Shown here piece after piece: positions 25,018-34,866 of a stretch of 36,525 nt of DNA; positions within the stretch are counted from its first letter, which is position 1; each line of letters begins with the position of its first letter. The position numbers were made by a program, and so were the translations under genes. The DNA is from a bacterium (GTDB taxonomy: Bacteria; Actinomycetota; Acidimicrobiia; Spongiisociales; UBA5794): contig JAAELU010000050.1 in the NCBI GenBank assembly GCA_024226255.1, positions 1-36,525 of the forward strand, written 5' to 3'. The notes under the pieces are model-generated. The model did not search any database. It was given only the letters and a program-made list of their open reading frames with translations, and was not told where the DNA came from.

Positions 25018-25031
25018 GAGTCTTTGGACCC
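25018..25031. promoter_or_regulatory. Imperfect palindrome, possible DosR/OsdR-like operator
   Basis: GAGTC, TTTG and GACCC form a 14-base inverted repeat with one mismatched position between half-sites. Its 5-4-5 layout equals that of the DosR core (GGGAC-N4-GTCCC). It lies between the hydrogenase operon and the EamA gene and could serve both. Mycobacterial group 3b hydrogenase genes are known to be under DosR control, which makes this site plausible. Binding is not shown. Confidence 0.35.
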
Positions 25032-25089
25032 TTCTATGGAGGCCGGCAGACCACTAAACCTGGCATCAGGAAATTCCCTTGGAGGTCAC

Positions 25090-26034
25090 ATGCTGGAGAA
25101 AGCGATAGGCGGAGGAGACAGGCGGCGAACCGGGGTTCTCATCGCCGCCGTCACTGCAATCGTCAGTGGTATCGCCGTGTTCGTGAATGGATATGGAGTG
25201 CGTGCCTGGGCCGGTGTGGCCGACGCCACTACATACACGACGCTGAAAAACCTGGTGGCAGCCGTGGTCTTGCTCACGCTCGCCGTCGTGGCGACACGGC
25301 GTAACCTTGCGAGTCACGTGGTTAAGCCGCGAGGCTTGGCGCAATGGGGTGGGCTTGCGGTCGTCGCCGTCATCGGTGGCGCCGTTCCGTTCGTCTTGTT
25401 CTTCGAGGGGTTCTCTCGGGTGGCCTCGACGCAGGCTGCATTCATCCACAAGACCCTGGTGATTTGGGTCGTGATTCTCGCTGTCATCTTGCTACGCGAG
25501 AAGATCGGGTTCATGCACGTCGCCGCAGTTGCACTGCTCGTGTTCGGCCAAGCCGCATTGGTCGGAGGTCTCGACAAGCTGAGCTTTGGCACCGGCGAGT
25601 GGATGATGTTGGCTGCGACTCTGTTCTGGTCGGTCGAAGTCATTGTCGCCAAGAGGCTGCTGAGAGACCTGACGCCGCTGACCGTTGGAGTGGCGCGTAT
25701 GGCCGGCGGTGCCGCCCTACTCATTGGGTATGGAATCGCCCGCGGGGCATTTTCCGAGATAGCCGGCCTGTCTGCTCGTCACGTCATGTGGATACTGCTG
25801 ACCGGTCTCGTGTTGGCCGCATACGTCGGTAGTTGGTACGCCGCCCTCGCACGGGCTCAGGCAGTCGACGTCACCGCAGTCCTAGTCGGCGGGGCGTTGA
25901 TCACGGCAATGCTGCGATGGGGCGTCGATGGCGCCGCCCTGCCGTCTGGTGCCGGCCTCGGATTGGTCGCCGGCGGAGTCGCCGTCGCCCTGATCGCCGG
26001 TTGGCGTCTGCCTCGGGCGGCTAGATCGTCTTGA
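25090..26034 (+). CDS. EamA/DMT-family transporter
   Basis: This 314-residue membrane protein has about ten hydrophobic segments arranged as two EamA repeats, the first ending near LLREKIGFMHVAAVALLVFG and the second near the C-terminus. Substrates of this family are diverse (amino acids, metabolites), so none is assigned. The ATG at 25090 follows TTGGAGG. A longer frame from 25024 would begin inside the promoter region. It is divergent from the hydrogenase operon and overlaps the next gene by four bases. Confidence 0.85.
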   Translation: MLEKAIGGGDRRRTGVLIAAVTAIVSGIAVFVNGYGVRAWAGVADATTYTTLKNLVAAVVLLTLAVVATRRNLASHVVKPRGLAQWGGLAVVAVIGGAVPFVLFFEGFSRVASTQAAFIHKTLVIWVVILAVILLREKIGFMHVAAVALLVFGQAALVGGLDKLSFGTGEWMMLAATLFWSVEVIVAKRLLRDLTPLTVGVARMAGGAALLIGYGIARGAFSEIAGLSARHVMWILLTGLVLAAYVGSWYAALARAQAVDVTAVLVGGALITAMLRWGVDGAALPSGAGLGLVAGGVAVALIAGWRLPRAARSS

Positions 26035-26789
26035 CGTCAGGTCCCGCTCTATTCACTCGCTTCGCGTATCCGCCGAACTCGCTCGGCTATTGCGGTCCCG
26101 CAGATAACTCGCTGCTCGGGGAGTTGATCACCGCGGGCGAGGCGGCGACTCAGGACCTGAGGAAGGCCACGACGGCGTTCGCCGGGGCCTGGCCGTACCT
26201 CCAGCTAATCGGCCAGGTCACCGGGCACGATCCGCTCGACGCCGCTGTGGTCGAGGCCTACTGGCTTGGAAGTCCGCTCCTCGACCGCGTCGATCTCCTC
26301 ACGTGGGGTAACTCGAGCGATGACCGATTTCGATCGAGAGCCGGGTTTGAGTGGGACAAGATCGAAGACGGGATCAACGCGGGCGGCGTGCCGAATCACG
26401 CGTTTCACGTGTTCTGTGTCTATCCGTGGGTGGGTCTGCTGCGCTCGGGAGTTGTCGAGCAATCGCTCCAGGTTCTGGACCGTTGCCGGATTCGGTGGGG
26501 TCGGGTGGTTGGCGAGGTCGTCGAGGATCGGGTGCTCGTGAGTTCGGCTCCGCTGATGTGGGACGGTGACCGCCTCTGGCTTGGACCGGACCAGCTCGAA
26601 ACCGTGAGTGTCTCGATCGATCCGCTTGCTCCGGTTGTTGAGTCGGGGGACCTGGTGGCCCTGCATTGGGATTACGTGTGTGATCGGATCACTGAAGGAC
26701 AGTTGGGTCACCTACAGCGGAACCACGAACGTCACCTATCGATCGCCAACAGCCACGGGACCAAGCTGGCGGCTCGCCTGGAAGCGTAG
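26031..26789 (+). CDS. DUF6390-like protein, hydrogenase neighbour
   Basis: This 252-residue soluble protein has no signal peptide. Conserved-looking stretches include FAYPPNSLGYCGPADNSLL near 11-29, NHAFHVFCVYPWVGLL near 122-137 and LHWDYVCDRITEGQLGHL near 216-233. I associate these with DUF6390, a family I recall as occurring near hydrogenase genes in Actinomycetota, but this is memory and not a search result. The start is TTG at 26031, overlapping the EamA stop by four bases (TTGA). Its position across from a 3b hydrogenase operon suggests a maturation or accessory role. It is convergent with the APC permease gene. Confidence 0.6.
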   Translation: MTSGPALFTRFAYPPNSLGYCGPADNSLLGELITAGEAATQDLRKATTAFAGAWPYLQLIGQVTGHDPLDAAVVEAYWLGSPLLDRVDLLTWGNSSDDRFRSRAGFEWDKIEDGINAGGVPNHAFHVFCVYPWVGLLRSGVVEQSLQVLDRCRIRWGRVVGEVVEDRVLVSSAPLMWDGDRLWLGPDQLETVSVSIDPLAPVVESGDLVALHWDYVCDRITEGQLGHLQRNHERHLSIANSHGTKLAARLEA

Positions 26790-26813
26790 GCAACGACCAC
26801 ACACGCGCGGTTG

Positions 26814-29012
26814 CTACGAGATGAATTGCTCGATGATGCGACGCCGCAACGACATCTGATCGTGAACCGGGGTGTGCACGAGTAGCGACGGACAATCCAG
26901 GCCCTCGGCGATCCGGTCGGCCAGGTCGGTCACCACGTGGAAACGATGTGACGGTGCACCCAAGACGACGAGGTTGGCGCCCCTCGACAATCTGGTCAGT
27001 GTCTCCACGAGGTTGTCGGCAGCCTCAACCTGCGACTCTGCCGGGACATCCAGCGTGGCGATCAGGCGCTCGTGGTAGTCGTGGATGGCCGCTATCTGTT
27101 CCTCGGAAGCCGTTCCCTGCGCGACGTGAATCAATCGGAGTCTGGCGTCTTCGTTCTTGGCGATCCTCGACGCCATCATCAACTTGAGCGGGTCATAGGG
27201 ACCACCTGTTCCCATTACCGCGATGGTGTTGATGCCCTCGATATGTCGATTTCGTATGAAGGCCGAGTCGCTTGGTAGGTGCTCCTGCAGCCAGCGCCAG
27301 TCGCGCAGGATGTGCCTGGTTGCGCTCAGCTCCTGTGGCAGGTCGGCCAACACGAGGTCGACGTTGTTGCGTTCCGCGTAAAGGTGCACCTTGCCGCGCC
27401 GGTCTCCGTCCGGGTCGTATTCGACGGTCACCTCGACGCCGCGTTGCGCTGCTGTGGCGATCTCGTCCTGTGAGGGCACTCCGACGCCGAGTTGATCATC
27501 GAAGTGCATTACGTGCAGTCTTCCTCCTGGTGCTGCTGCGAGATGCAGCGCCAGCCGCACGAGGGTCTGTTGCCGTTCCAGGCGAGCCGGACGCCGCAGC
27601 ACGACGAGGATGCTCTCCACACCCGTGCTGGCCACCGCGGCTTTGGTATCGGCAACGTACCGATCTTGAGCTCGCATCCGCAGTGCATCGCGGGCCGCCG
27701 ACTCGCGTGATGCCCTTGCTTGACCGAAACCGCGATACCAGAGGATGCCGGCCCCAATGAAGGCGATGGCCCCGACGGTGGGGACTAGGCCAATCTGGGT
27801 GAGCAAGCCGAGGCATGCAATGATCCCGAAGACCTGAACGTACGGGTACGCGGGGGAGTGGAATGTTGGCCGATACCATGCGAGGCCGCTCTCGCGAAAG
27901 GCGATGAGCGCGAGGTTCTCGAAGGCAAAGACGAGCAGTTGAAATGCCGAGGCCAGCTTGGCGAGCTCGAGCAGCGGGACAAAGGCCACGAGGATTCCAA
28001 GGACCACTCCAGTGGTGATGATGGCCCCGTTGGGAGCTCCAGATTTTTTGCCGACGCGACTGAGATAGGCCGGGGCGAGTTGATTGCGACTCATGGCAAA
28101 GGGGTATCGAGCGGACGCCACCAGCCCTGCATTGCCCATCGAGATCAGTGCAACGACGGCAGTCGCCGAGATGAGGAATTCGCCGTTGCTACCAAGGAAC
28201 ACTTTGGCGGCCGTCGCGACAGGCGTGGTAGTTGCGGCCAGGTCCGCAGCGGGTGTGACCCCAACCATGATCGCAACCACCGCCGGATACAACAGGATCA
28301 TCAGACCGATGGAGATGAACATGCCACGGGGGATGTTCCGATCCGGTTCGCGGACCTCCTCTGCGATCGACGCGATTTTGGTGACGCCGGCATAGGAGAC
28401 GAAGACCACCGCAGCCGCGGAGAACAGCGCTTTGTTGCCCTTGCTCAGAAAGGGTTCAAAGCTCGCCGTGTCGATCTCGGGTGTCCCAGCAACAACGAAG
28501 ACCGCCAACACGATCAGCACCGCGGTTACCAGGATCGCTTGGAAGACCGTTGACTGTTTGACTCCCACCAGATTCAAGACGATGAGAGCGACAGTGATCA
28601 GCAGTCCAACAAGTCGAGGATCCGCGGTGAAGAAGAGGGACAAGTAAGCGCTCAGGCCAACGAGGGCGAACGCCGCCTTGAACGTGAGTGAAAACCAAAC
28701 ACCGAACCCGGCAATTGTCCCCATCATCGGTCCCATGGCCCGATCGATGAACAGGTACGTGCCGCCTGCCGCCGGCATTGCGGTTGCCATCTCGGCCTTC
28801 GAAAACACGGCCGGAAGTACCACGATGCCGGCGATGACAAAGGCAAGAATGGCTGCCGGGCCGGCGATCTTGAAGGCAAGGCTGGGGAGGACGAAGATCC
28901 CCGATCCAATCATGGCGCCTATCGAGAGCGTCAGGACACCAACGATCCCCAGCGTCCGGTGGAGAGAGCTTTCGCCGTCGGGGCTCTGTTCGTGTTGTTC
29001 AGTGGAGCTCAA
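26814..29012 (-). CDS. APC-superfamily amino-acid permease with C-terminal universal-stress domains
   Basis: This is a 732-residue membrane transporter. The first ~430 residues hold about 12 helices, with the APC signature GAMIGSGIFVLP near 32-43. The cytoplasmic remainder holds two UspA-like domains. The first begins ESILVVLRRPARLERQQTLV and the second contains INTIAVMGTGGPYDPLK and, later, ANLVVLGAPSHRF. Fusions of this kind are known among bacterial cationic or broad amino-acid permeases; the Usp part may bind a nucleotide and gate transport. The start is TTG at 29012, with no good ATG nearby. The upstream region contains a heptad-like repeat with two hairpins. Confidence 0.87.
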   Translation of the reverse strand: MSSTEQHEQSPDGESSLHRTLGIVGVLTLSIGAMIGSGIFVLPSLAFKIAGPAAILAFVIAGIVVLPAVFSKAEMATAMPAAGGTYLFIDRAMGPMMGTIAGFGVWFSLTFKAAFALVGLSAYLSLFFTADPRLVGLLITVALIVLNLVGVKQSTVFQAILVTAVLIVLAVFVVAGTPEIDTASFEPFLSKGNKALFSAAAVVFVSYAGVTKIASIAEEVREPDRNIPRGMFISIGLMILLYPAVVAIMVGVTPAADLAATTTPVATAAKVFLGSNGEFLISATAVVALISMGNAGLVASARYPFAMSRNQLAPAYLSRVGKKSGAPNGAIITTGVVLGILVAFVPLLELAKLASAFQLLVFAFENLALIAFRESGLAWYRPTFHSPAYPYVQVFGIIACLGLLTQIGLVPTVGAIAFIGAGILWYRGFGQARASRESAARDALRMRAQDRYVADTKAAVASTGVESILVVLRRPARLERQQTLVRLALHLAAAPGGRLHVMHFDDQLGVGVPSQDEIATAAQRGVEVTVEYDPDGDRRGKVHLYAERNNVDLVLADLPQELSATRHILRDWRWLQEHLPSDSAFIRNRHIEGINTIAVMGTGGPYDPLKLMMASRIAKNEDARLRLIHVAQGTASEEQIAAIHDYHERLIATLDVPAESQVEAADNLVETLTRLSRGANLVVLGAPSHRFHVVTDLADRIAEGLDCPSLLVHTPVHDQMSLRRRIIEQFIS

Positions 29013-29105
29013 AGCACCCGCAAGCTACCGAACTTGGCGGCCATCCGCCGATTCATCCTGGGACAAATTGGCAGCAGAAGACTACATGTGAGACGTGAAG
29101 AGGAC

Positions 29106-29246
29106 AGGATGAGGCATGAGGAAGAGGAGCGAGAATGAAGGAAGGAGTCAGCGTCTGTGGTTATTCGGAGCCCTCCTGCTGGAGCTGCGCAGCAGCTCTC
29201 AAGGAACGCCGTAGGCGTTCCCCCTCACTCCTCACCCCTCGTCCGA
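29106..29246. repeat. Intergenic element: degenerate heptads flanking two perfect hairpins
   Basis: Left side: purine-rich heptads (gatgagg, catgagg, aagagga). Right side: their approximate complement (cctcact, cctcacc, cctcg). Between them are two perfect stems: gagctgc/gcagctc (29182-29188 with 29192-29198, 3-base loop) and ggaacgcc/ggcgttcc (29203-29210 with 29214-29221, loop gta). The element lies after the aceA stop and before the permease start and fills most of that 246-base gap. A terminator for aceBA is possible, but there is no T-run. Confidence 0.65.
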
Positions 29247-29258
29247 TCGCCCGTCCTG

Positions 29259-30545
29259 CTAGAACTGCTCTTCCTCAGTCGATCCCTCGAGCGCCAACGT
29301 GGAGGCGAGGCCACCACTGATCACGGTTGCCACATCGTCGAAGTAGCCGGCACCCACCTCGCGTTGGTGGCGCGTGGCCGTGTAGCCCTGGTCCTCCATC
29401 GAGAACTCGTTGGTCTGCAATTCAACGTAGGCCGTCATACCGTCCGTTGCGTAGCCCTTGGCCAGTTGGAACATCCGCTCGTTGAGGGCGTGGAAGCCCG
29501 CCAGCGTGATGAATTGGAATCGGTAGCCCATGGCTCCGAGTTCCTTTTGGAAGGTGGCGATCGTGGCGTCGTCCAGGTGCCTGCGCCAATTGAACGATGG
29601 CGAGCAGTTGTAGGCCAACATCTTGCCGGGATGCTCGGCGTGCATCGCCTCAGCGAACTGAGCCGCTTCGTCTAGGTCGGGCGTACCGGTCTCACACCAG
29701 ATCAGGTCGGCGAACGGTGCGTAGGCCAGCCCTCGGGCGATGGCGGTTTCGATTCCGTTGCGCACGTGGAAGAAGCCTTCGGCGGTTCGCTCTCCGGTTA
29801 TGAACTGCTGATCGCGTTCATCGACGTCGGTCGTCAGCAGCGTCGCTCCGAGAGAGTCGGTCCTAGCCACCACGATGGTTGGCACACCCATTACGTCGGC
29901 AGCAAGCCGGGCCGAGGTCAGCGTGCGTACGTGTTGGGAAGTTGGTACGAGCACCTTTCCGCCCATGTGGCCGCATTTCTTTTCGGAAGCGAGCTGATCC
30001 TCGAGATGCACACCGGCGGCACCGGCGGCGATGAAGCCCTTGGTGATTTCGAACGTGTTGAGTGCCCCACCGAATCCGGCTTCGGCATCGGCCACGATGG
30101 GTGCCATCCAGTGGCTGTCGAGCGTGCCCTCGCTGAAATCGATCTCGTCGGCGCGCTGTAGAGCGTTGTTGATGCGGCGCACCAGCGCCGGTCCGGAGTT
30201 GGCTGGGTACAGCGACTGGTCCGGGTACACCTGCTCGCCCAAGTTGGCGTCACCAGCAACCTGCCATCCGGACAGGTAGATCGCCTTGAGCCCTGCCTTG
30301 ACCATCTGGACGGCCTGACCGCCGGACATGGCGCCGAGAGCGTTGACGTAGTCCTCAGACTTCAGCAGTTGCCACAAGCGCTCGGCGCCGCGGCGCGCCA
30401 AAGTTTGTTCGACTACAAAGGATCCCTGAAGGCGAACAACGTCCTCCGCCGAATAGGTCCGGCTGATGCCCGCCCACCGTGGATTGTTGTCCCAATCGGC
30501 CGCGATGGCGGCAACCCGCTCTTGCATCTTCTGCTCCGATGTCAT
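29259..30545 (-). CDS. aceA: Isocitrate lyase
   Basis: This 428-residue enzyme of the glyoxylate shunt cleaves isocitrate to succinate and glyoxylate. The active-site KKCGHMGGK is at about 189-197 with catalytic Cys 191. [20 protein letters not shown] and [10 protein letters not shown] are the standard substrate and Mg motifs. The length matches the short bacterial/actinobacterial form. The start is ATG at 30545, preceded by AAGGGG. It lies 30 bases downstream of aceB on the same strand, giving an aceB-aceA operon for growth on acetate or fatty acids. Confidence 0.95.
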   Translation of the reverse strand: MTSEQKMQERVAAIAADWDNNPRWAGISRTYSAEDVVRLQGSFVVEQTLARRGAERLWQLLKSEDYVNALGAMSGGQAVQMVKAGLKAIYLSGWQVAGDANLGEQVYPDQSLYPANSGPALVRRINNALQRADEIDFSEGTLDSHWMAPIVADAEAGFGGALNTFEITKGFIAAGAAGVHLEDQLASEKKCGHMGGKVLVPTSQHVRTLTSARLAADVMGVPTIVVARTDSLGATLLTTDVDERDQQFITGERTAEGFFHVRNGIETAIARGLAYAPFADLIWCETGTPDLDEAAQFAEAMHAEHPGKMLAYNCSPSFNWRRHLDDATIATFQKELGAMGYRFQFITLAGFHALNERMFQLAKGYATDGMTAYVELQTNEFSMEDQGYTATRHQREVGAGYFDDVATVISGGLASTLALEGSTEEEQF

Positions 30546-30575
30546 TCTGTGATCCCCTTGTCGTATGTGGCCGCG

Positions 30576-32213
30576 TTAGATCTGTTTCCTGGACCCGGTT
30601 GCTCCCGGCAACATGTCGTAGCCGGGAAGCGTCAAAAAGTTGGCGAAATCGTCGGCCAGCGCAACCCGCTCGAAAAGGGTGCGGGCCATTTCGAAGTGTC
30701 CGGCGACAAACGCGTCGTCCCCAAGTTCTGTTCGGAGGCGTTCCATCTCCTCATCGGCGACTCGTCCCACGTAAGGCTTGTCTATCTTCACGCCGCTGTC
30801 GGTTGAGGCACCCACGTGAACCCATTGCCATATCTGAGATCGGGAGATCTCCGCAGTGGCGGCATCTTCCATGAGGTTGTAAATCGCGGCGGCGCCGTTG
30901 CCGCTCAGCCACGCCGCCAGATACTGGATACCGACGTCAACGTTCTGGCGCACTCCGCTCTCGGTGATCCGTCCGCCTTCCACGGCAATGTCCAAGAGAT
31001 CGGACGCGGCCACTTCGATATCGTGGCGCTGCCGTGCGATCTGATTGGGCGCTCCATCGAGAACTTGCTCGAAGACTTCGAGGGCAAGGGGGATCAAATC
31101 CGGGTGGGCCACCCATGTCCCGTCGTGGCCGATGCTCGCTTCGCGCTCCTTGTCGGCGCGAACTTTCGCCAGAGCCGTCTCAGTGACCTCGGGGTCACGC
31201 CGGTTCGGGATGAAAGCGGCCATTCCTCCCATGGCGTGAGCCCGGCGGCGGTGACAGGTCTTGACCAGGAGGCTGGTGTAGTTGTTCATGAACGGCACGT
31301 TCATGGTGACGGCGCCGCGGTCCGGCAACACCATCTCCGGGTAGTTGCGGAACTTCTTGATCATCGAAAAGATGTAGTCCCAGCGCCCCGCGTTGAGCCC
31401 GGCTGAGTGGTCACGTAGCTCGTAGAGGATCTCGTCCATCTCAAATGCGGCCAGGATCGTTTCGATGAGCACCGTCGCCTTGATCGTTCCGAGCGGCAGG
31501 TTCAGTTCCTCTTCGGCGAACACGAACACGTCATTCCAGAGCCGGGCTTCAAGATGGCTTTCGAGCTTCGGTAGGTAGAAGTACGGTCCCGATCCTGCGG
31601 CGACCAATTCCGCCGCGTTGTGGAAGAAGTAGATGCCGAAGTCAAGCAGCGACGCCGAGATTGGCTCACCGTCGACCTCGACATTGCGATCGATCAGATG
31701 CCAACCGCGGGGTCGCACCATCAGAGTGGCTGGTGCTTCGTTGAGGGCGTATTCCTTGCCGTCGGGAGTGCTGAAGTCGACTTGGCGTCGCACCGCGTCG
31801 TACAGATTGGCCTGACCTTCGATCATGTTGGCCCATGTGGGGGAAGAGGCGTCCTCGAAGTCGGCCATGAAGACGCGGGCGCCGCTATTGAGCGCGTTGA
31901 TGATCATCTTGCGGTCGACCGGTCCGGTGATCTCGACTTTGCGGTCGGCCAGATCCTCTGGGACTGGCAGCACCGTCCATTCCCCGGCGCGGACGGCAGC
32001 CGTCTCTGGGAGGAAGTCGGGCATTTCTCCGGCGTCGATGGCAGTCTGCCGGAGCGCTCGGCGGTGGAGCAGTTCTTGACGAGTGTGGTTGAAGCGGCGC
32101 TGCAGCTCCGTCACGAAGCGAGTGGCGTCTTCGGTGAGGATCAGTTTGGTGGCGGCCGCGATACCGGCTTCGGAACCTGCTCCAGCTGGGATCTTCTGCT
32201 CGCCGTTCACCAC
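30576..32213 (-). CDS. aceB: Malate synthase A
   Basis: This 545-residue enzyme condenses glyoxylate with acetyl-CoA to malate, completing the glyoxylate shunt. The malate synthase signature is present as [20 protein letters not shown], and [13 protein letters not shown] is the Mg-binding region. It is the A isoform by length; the G isoform would exceed 700 residues. The start is GTG at 32213 with GGGAGG six bases upstream. A second GTG follows directly, and an ATG at 32327 would run into the divergent ramB promoter. It is the first gene of the aceBA operon. Confidence 0.93.
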   Translation of the reverse strand: MVNGEQKIPAGAGSEAGIAAATKLILTEDATRFVTELQRRFNHTRQELLHRRALRQTAIDAGEMPDFLPETAAVRAGEWTVLPVPEDLADRKVEITGPVDRKMIINALNSGARVFMADFEDASSPTWANMIEGQANLYDAVRRQVDFSTPDGKEYALNEAPATLMVRPRGWHLIDRNVEVDGEPISASLLDFGIYFFHNAAELVAAGSGPYFYLPKLESHLEARLWNDVFVFAEEELNLPLGTIKATVLIETILAAFEMDEILYELRDHSAGLNAGRWDYIFSMIKKFRNYPEMVLPDRGAVTMNVPFMNNYTSLLVKTCHRRRAHAMGGMAAFIPNRRDPEVTETALAKVRADKEREASIGHDGTWVAHPDLIPLALEVFEQVLDGAPNQIARQRHDIEVAASDLLDIAVEGGRITESGVRQNVDVGIQYLAAWLSGNGAAAIYNLMEDAATAEISRSQIWQWVHVGASTDSGVKIDKPYVGRVADEEMERLRTELGDDAFVAGHFEMARTLFERVALADDFANFLTLPGYDMLPGATGSRKQI

Positions 32214-32339
32214 GTGCTGCCTCCCGCGTTCTCCAACCAACTCCTCCCGTAGCGTCCTGGTTGCCGGTCCGACTCGCAAGCGGCGTTGCCGCGAAGAACA
32301 ATCGATCTTATGCTGGAGCATCGACATGGAGATGTTTGT

Positions 32340-33776
32340 ATGCCGTCAGGGGGCGTAGATCCGCTGGTTTTGGGCCAGCGCATCAGACACTTCCGCCGCA
32401 ACCACGGCTTCACCCTCGACCAATTGGGTGAAGCTGTCGGCCGCCCTGCTCCCTATTTGTCGCTTGTCGAGAACGGCAAGCGAGAGCCGCGGATCGGTCT
32501 GATCAATGATGTGGCGGCGGCGCTCGGTGTCTCTGCTGTTGACCTTCTCTCACCAGATTCGCCTAGTCGGCGGGCCGATCTCGAAGTCCGCCTCCAACGA
32601 GCGCAGGAGAACCCGCTATACGCCGGCCTCGACCTGCCCCATCTCAAACCCTCGGCGAAGCTTCCCGATGTCGCTCTCGAACACATCTTGGCGCTCTTTG
32701 AGGAAGTAAAAGGCTCGCCGGGCCGCACGTTGGTGACCCGCGAGGAGGCGCGCATCGCCAATTCGGAATTGCGAACTGAGATGCAGGACCGCGACAACTA
32801 TTTCGGGGAGATCGAAAGCGTCGCCGACGCTGCCCTCCGGGCCATTGATTACTCCGGTTCAGGCTCTCTGACCGAGCGCGACATTCAGAACCTGGTGGGA
32901 CACTTCGGATTCGGTTTGGTGCGGGCCCAGGACGTGCCACCGGCGGTGCGGTCGGTGACGGATCTGCGCAACCGTCTCATCTATGTCCCCCAGCGTGACC
33001 TGCTGTCCACCAGAGGAGCGCGCTCGGTGGTCCTGCAGACGCTGGGACGATTCGCTCTAGATCACGCCGATCCGGTGACCTTCAGCGAGTTCCTCCGTCA
33101 GCAGGTAGAGGCCAACTACTTCGCCGGCGCAATCCTCGTTCCGGAGCCGGTCGCGGTTGAGTTCTTGAGCGGTGCCAAGGGGGAACGAGATCTGGCAATC
33201 GAGGATGTTCGTGATGCGTTTTATGTCTCATACGAGATGGCGGCTCACCGTTTCACCAACCTGGCAACTCGGCACCTCGGATTGCTTGTCCACTTCATCC
33301 GTTCCGACGAGTTGGGTACGACGTGGAAGGCCTATGAGAACAATGGGGCCCCGCTACCGATGAATTCAGTTGGCGCCATCGAAGGCCAACGGTTGTGTCG
33401 CGAGTGGGGGGCGCGGCAGTCGTTCCACTCCGAAGATAAGTTCGCCATGCACTACCAGTACACCGACACCGACGTCGGAACCTACTGGTGCGGCACTCAC
33501 ATCGATGCCGATCGAATGTCGGCGATCACGGTGGGCGCCCGCTTCGAAGATGCCCAGTTCTTCAGAGGCCGCGACACCGATCGTCATGCCGTCTCCCGGT
33601 GTCCTGACGGTGACTGTTGTCTGCGGCCCCCTGTCGAGCTCGCCGACAAGTGGCAAGGGTTCTCCTGGCCATCCGTCCGACCCAACAGCCACTTGCTGGC
33701 GGCGATGCCGATCGAGACGATCCCAGGCGTGGACATGGTTGAGGTGTTCGAGTTTCTGCAGAGGCATGAGGAATAG
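32340..33776 (+). CDS. ramB: RamB-type regulator of acetate metabolism (XRE HTH)
   Basis: This 478-residue transcription factor has an N-terminal XRE helix-turn-helix ([20 protein letters not shown], then [18 protein letters not shown]; about 12-55). A long middle region follows with a degenerate IrrE/M78-like part lacking HExxH. The C-terminus is Cys-containing ([20 protein letters not shown]), matching the short-chain fatty-acyl regulator family. Corynebacterium RamB, about 476 residues, represses aceA and aceB in that species. Here the gene is divergent from aceB, so local control of the shunt is very likely. The start is ATG at 32340 with GGAG eight bases upstream; in-frame TTG/ATG at 32286 and 32310 have poorer context. 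I did not find a clear RamB operator in the 126-base gap. Confidence 0.88.
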   Translation: MPSGGVDPLVLGQRIRHFRRNHGFTLDQLGEAVGRPAPYLSLVENGKREPRIGLINDVAAALGVSAVDLLSPDSPSRRADLEVRLQRAQENPLYAGLDLPHLKPSAKLPDVALEHILALFEEVKGSPGRTLVTREEARIANSELRTEMQDRDNYFGEIESVADAALRAIDYSGSGSLTERDIQNLVGHFGFGLVRAQDVPPAVRSVTDLRNRLIYVPQRDLLSTRGARSVVLQTLGRFALDHADPVTFSEFLRQQVEANYFAGAILVPEPVAVEFLSGAKGERDLAIEDVRDAFYVSYEMAAHRFTNLATRHLGLLVHFIRSDELGTTWKAYENNGAPLPMNSVGAIEGQRLCREWGARQSFHSEDKFAMHYQYTDTDVGTYWCGTHIDADRMSAITVGARFEDAQFFRGRDTDRHAVSRCPDGDCCLRPPVELADKWQGFSWPSVRPNSHLLAAMPIETIPGVDMVEVFEFLQRHEE

Positions 33777-33780
33777 GACA

Positions 33781-33850
33781 GATGTCAGATGTGAGGAGTT
33801 GCCAGTTACCAGTTACCAGTTAAGAGTCCGACTGGTAACTGGTAACTCAT
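33781..33850. repeat. Heptad repeat with 17-bp perfect inverted repeat
   Basis: Read in sevens from 33781: gatgtca, gatgtga, ggagttg, ccagtta x3, agagtcc, gactggt, aactggt, aactcat. Arms 33804-33820 and 33831-33847 are perfect 17-base complements around a 10-base loop, and the 7-base register continues through the loop. It lies between the convergent ramB and LysR genes, where a two-way terminator or folded mRNA 3' end would fit, although there is no T-run. Confidence 0.85.
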
Positions 33851-33878
33851 TCCTTTCGCCTCACGCCTGCCCGGCCTT

Positions 33879-34781
33879 TCAGATCTCGATCGTGTCCGCG
33901 GCCTCCTTCAGTGCCTCGAGTGTCGTGCCCACAGTTGGCCGCAACACCTCTTCGTGCCTGGTGGCGGCGTAGACGTGACGCAGCATCTTCTGTCGGGGCA
34001 GTGGAACCAGCCGTACGCCGCCCGTCATGTCCGTTGCTGCCAGTCGCGGAATCAACGCCACGCCCAGGCCGCGCGCGACCAAAGCGCGTGTCGTCCTGAA
34101 GTCGGCAACTCGATAGCGCACGTCGGGCGTGAACTTGGCGCGGCGGGCCGCATACTCGAGCGCTTGCCCGGCCGGGGTTTCGGATGGTTCAGAGATCCAT
34201 GGGACGTCCTCGTAGGCGGCAACCGACGGAACCGCCCTTTCGTCCCAATCCGATGGAACCGCCAGCATCAACGGATCATCCAGCAGAGGATGGGCGCTCA
34301 GCCCAGCCGTTCGGCGGCGCGGTGTGTGGCTGTATTCCTGGAGAAGGGCAATGTCCACCGTACCGAGTCGCAGCTCGGCCACCGAGTCGTTGTCCTCCAT
34401 TTGAGACACCTCGATGCGAAGCTGTGGGGCGGTCTTGCTGAGGTGCCGAGCCGCCGGGGCGACGAGTTCGGTCACTCCGGAGGCGAAAGCAGCAATGCCA
34501 ACCCGCCCGGCGACGGTCCCCTTGGCAACATCGATTGCGGCTTCAGCACGATCTAACGAGCGAAACACGTCATCGGCGTGGTCGACAGCGATTCGGCCGA
34601 GCTCGGTCAACGTGACGCCCCGGCCATGCCGTTCGAGCAGCGGTGCGCCGACTTCCGACTCGAGTTTGGCGAGCTGTTGTGACACCGCTGAAGGGGTGTA
34701 GGCCACAGCTTCGGCAGCAGCGGCAATCGTGCCGCGAGCGGCGACCTCACGCAGGAGGAGGAGGCGGGGGACTGACAGCAT
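33879..34781 (-). CDS. LysR-family transcriptional regulator
   Basis: This is a 300-residue regulator. Residues 1-60 form the winged helix-turn-helix (TIAAAAEAVAYTPSAVSQQL then AKLESEVGAPLLERHGRGVT). The rest is a periplasmic-binding-protein-like effector domain that starts at VAGRVGIAAF and ends near LVARGLGVALIPR. The effector is unknown. The start is ATG at 34781. It is divergent from a 56-residue protein gene with a 123-base spacer, and LysR regulators often control the divergent gene. Confidence 0.9.
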   Translation of the reverse strand: MLSVPRLLLLREVAARGTIAAAAEAVAYTPSAVSQQLAKLESEVGAPLLERHGRGVTLTELGRIAVDHADDVFRSLDRAEAAIDVAKGTVAGRVGIAAFASGVTELVAPAARHLSKTAPQLRIEVSQMEDNDSVAELRLGTVDIALLQEYSHTPRRRTAGLSAHPLLDDPLMLAVPSDWDERAVPSVAAYEDVPWISEPSETPAGQALEYAARRAKFTPDVRYRVADFRTTRALVARGLGVALIPRLAATDMTGGVRLVPLPRQKMLRHVYAATRHEEVLRPTVGTTLEALKEAADTIEI

Positions 34782-34866
34782 GCGGCCGTTCTGCTTTCGT
34801 TAGAGGAACTTAGGGTAGACCTCCCGGAGTTTAACTGGACCTGTGGGCCGTTTTGGTCGATATTCC

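Noticed and set aside
32214-32339. RamB operator in the aceB-ramB gap
   Set aside because: I searched by eye for the TTTGCAAA-type core and found no match, so no site is annotated.
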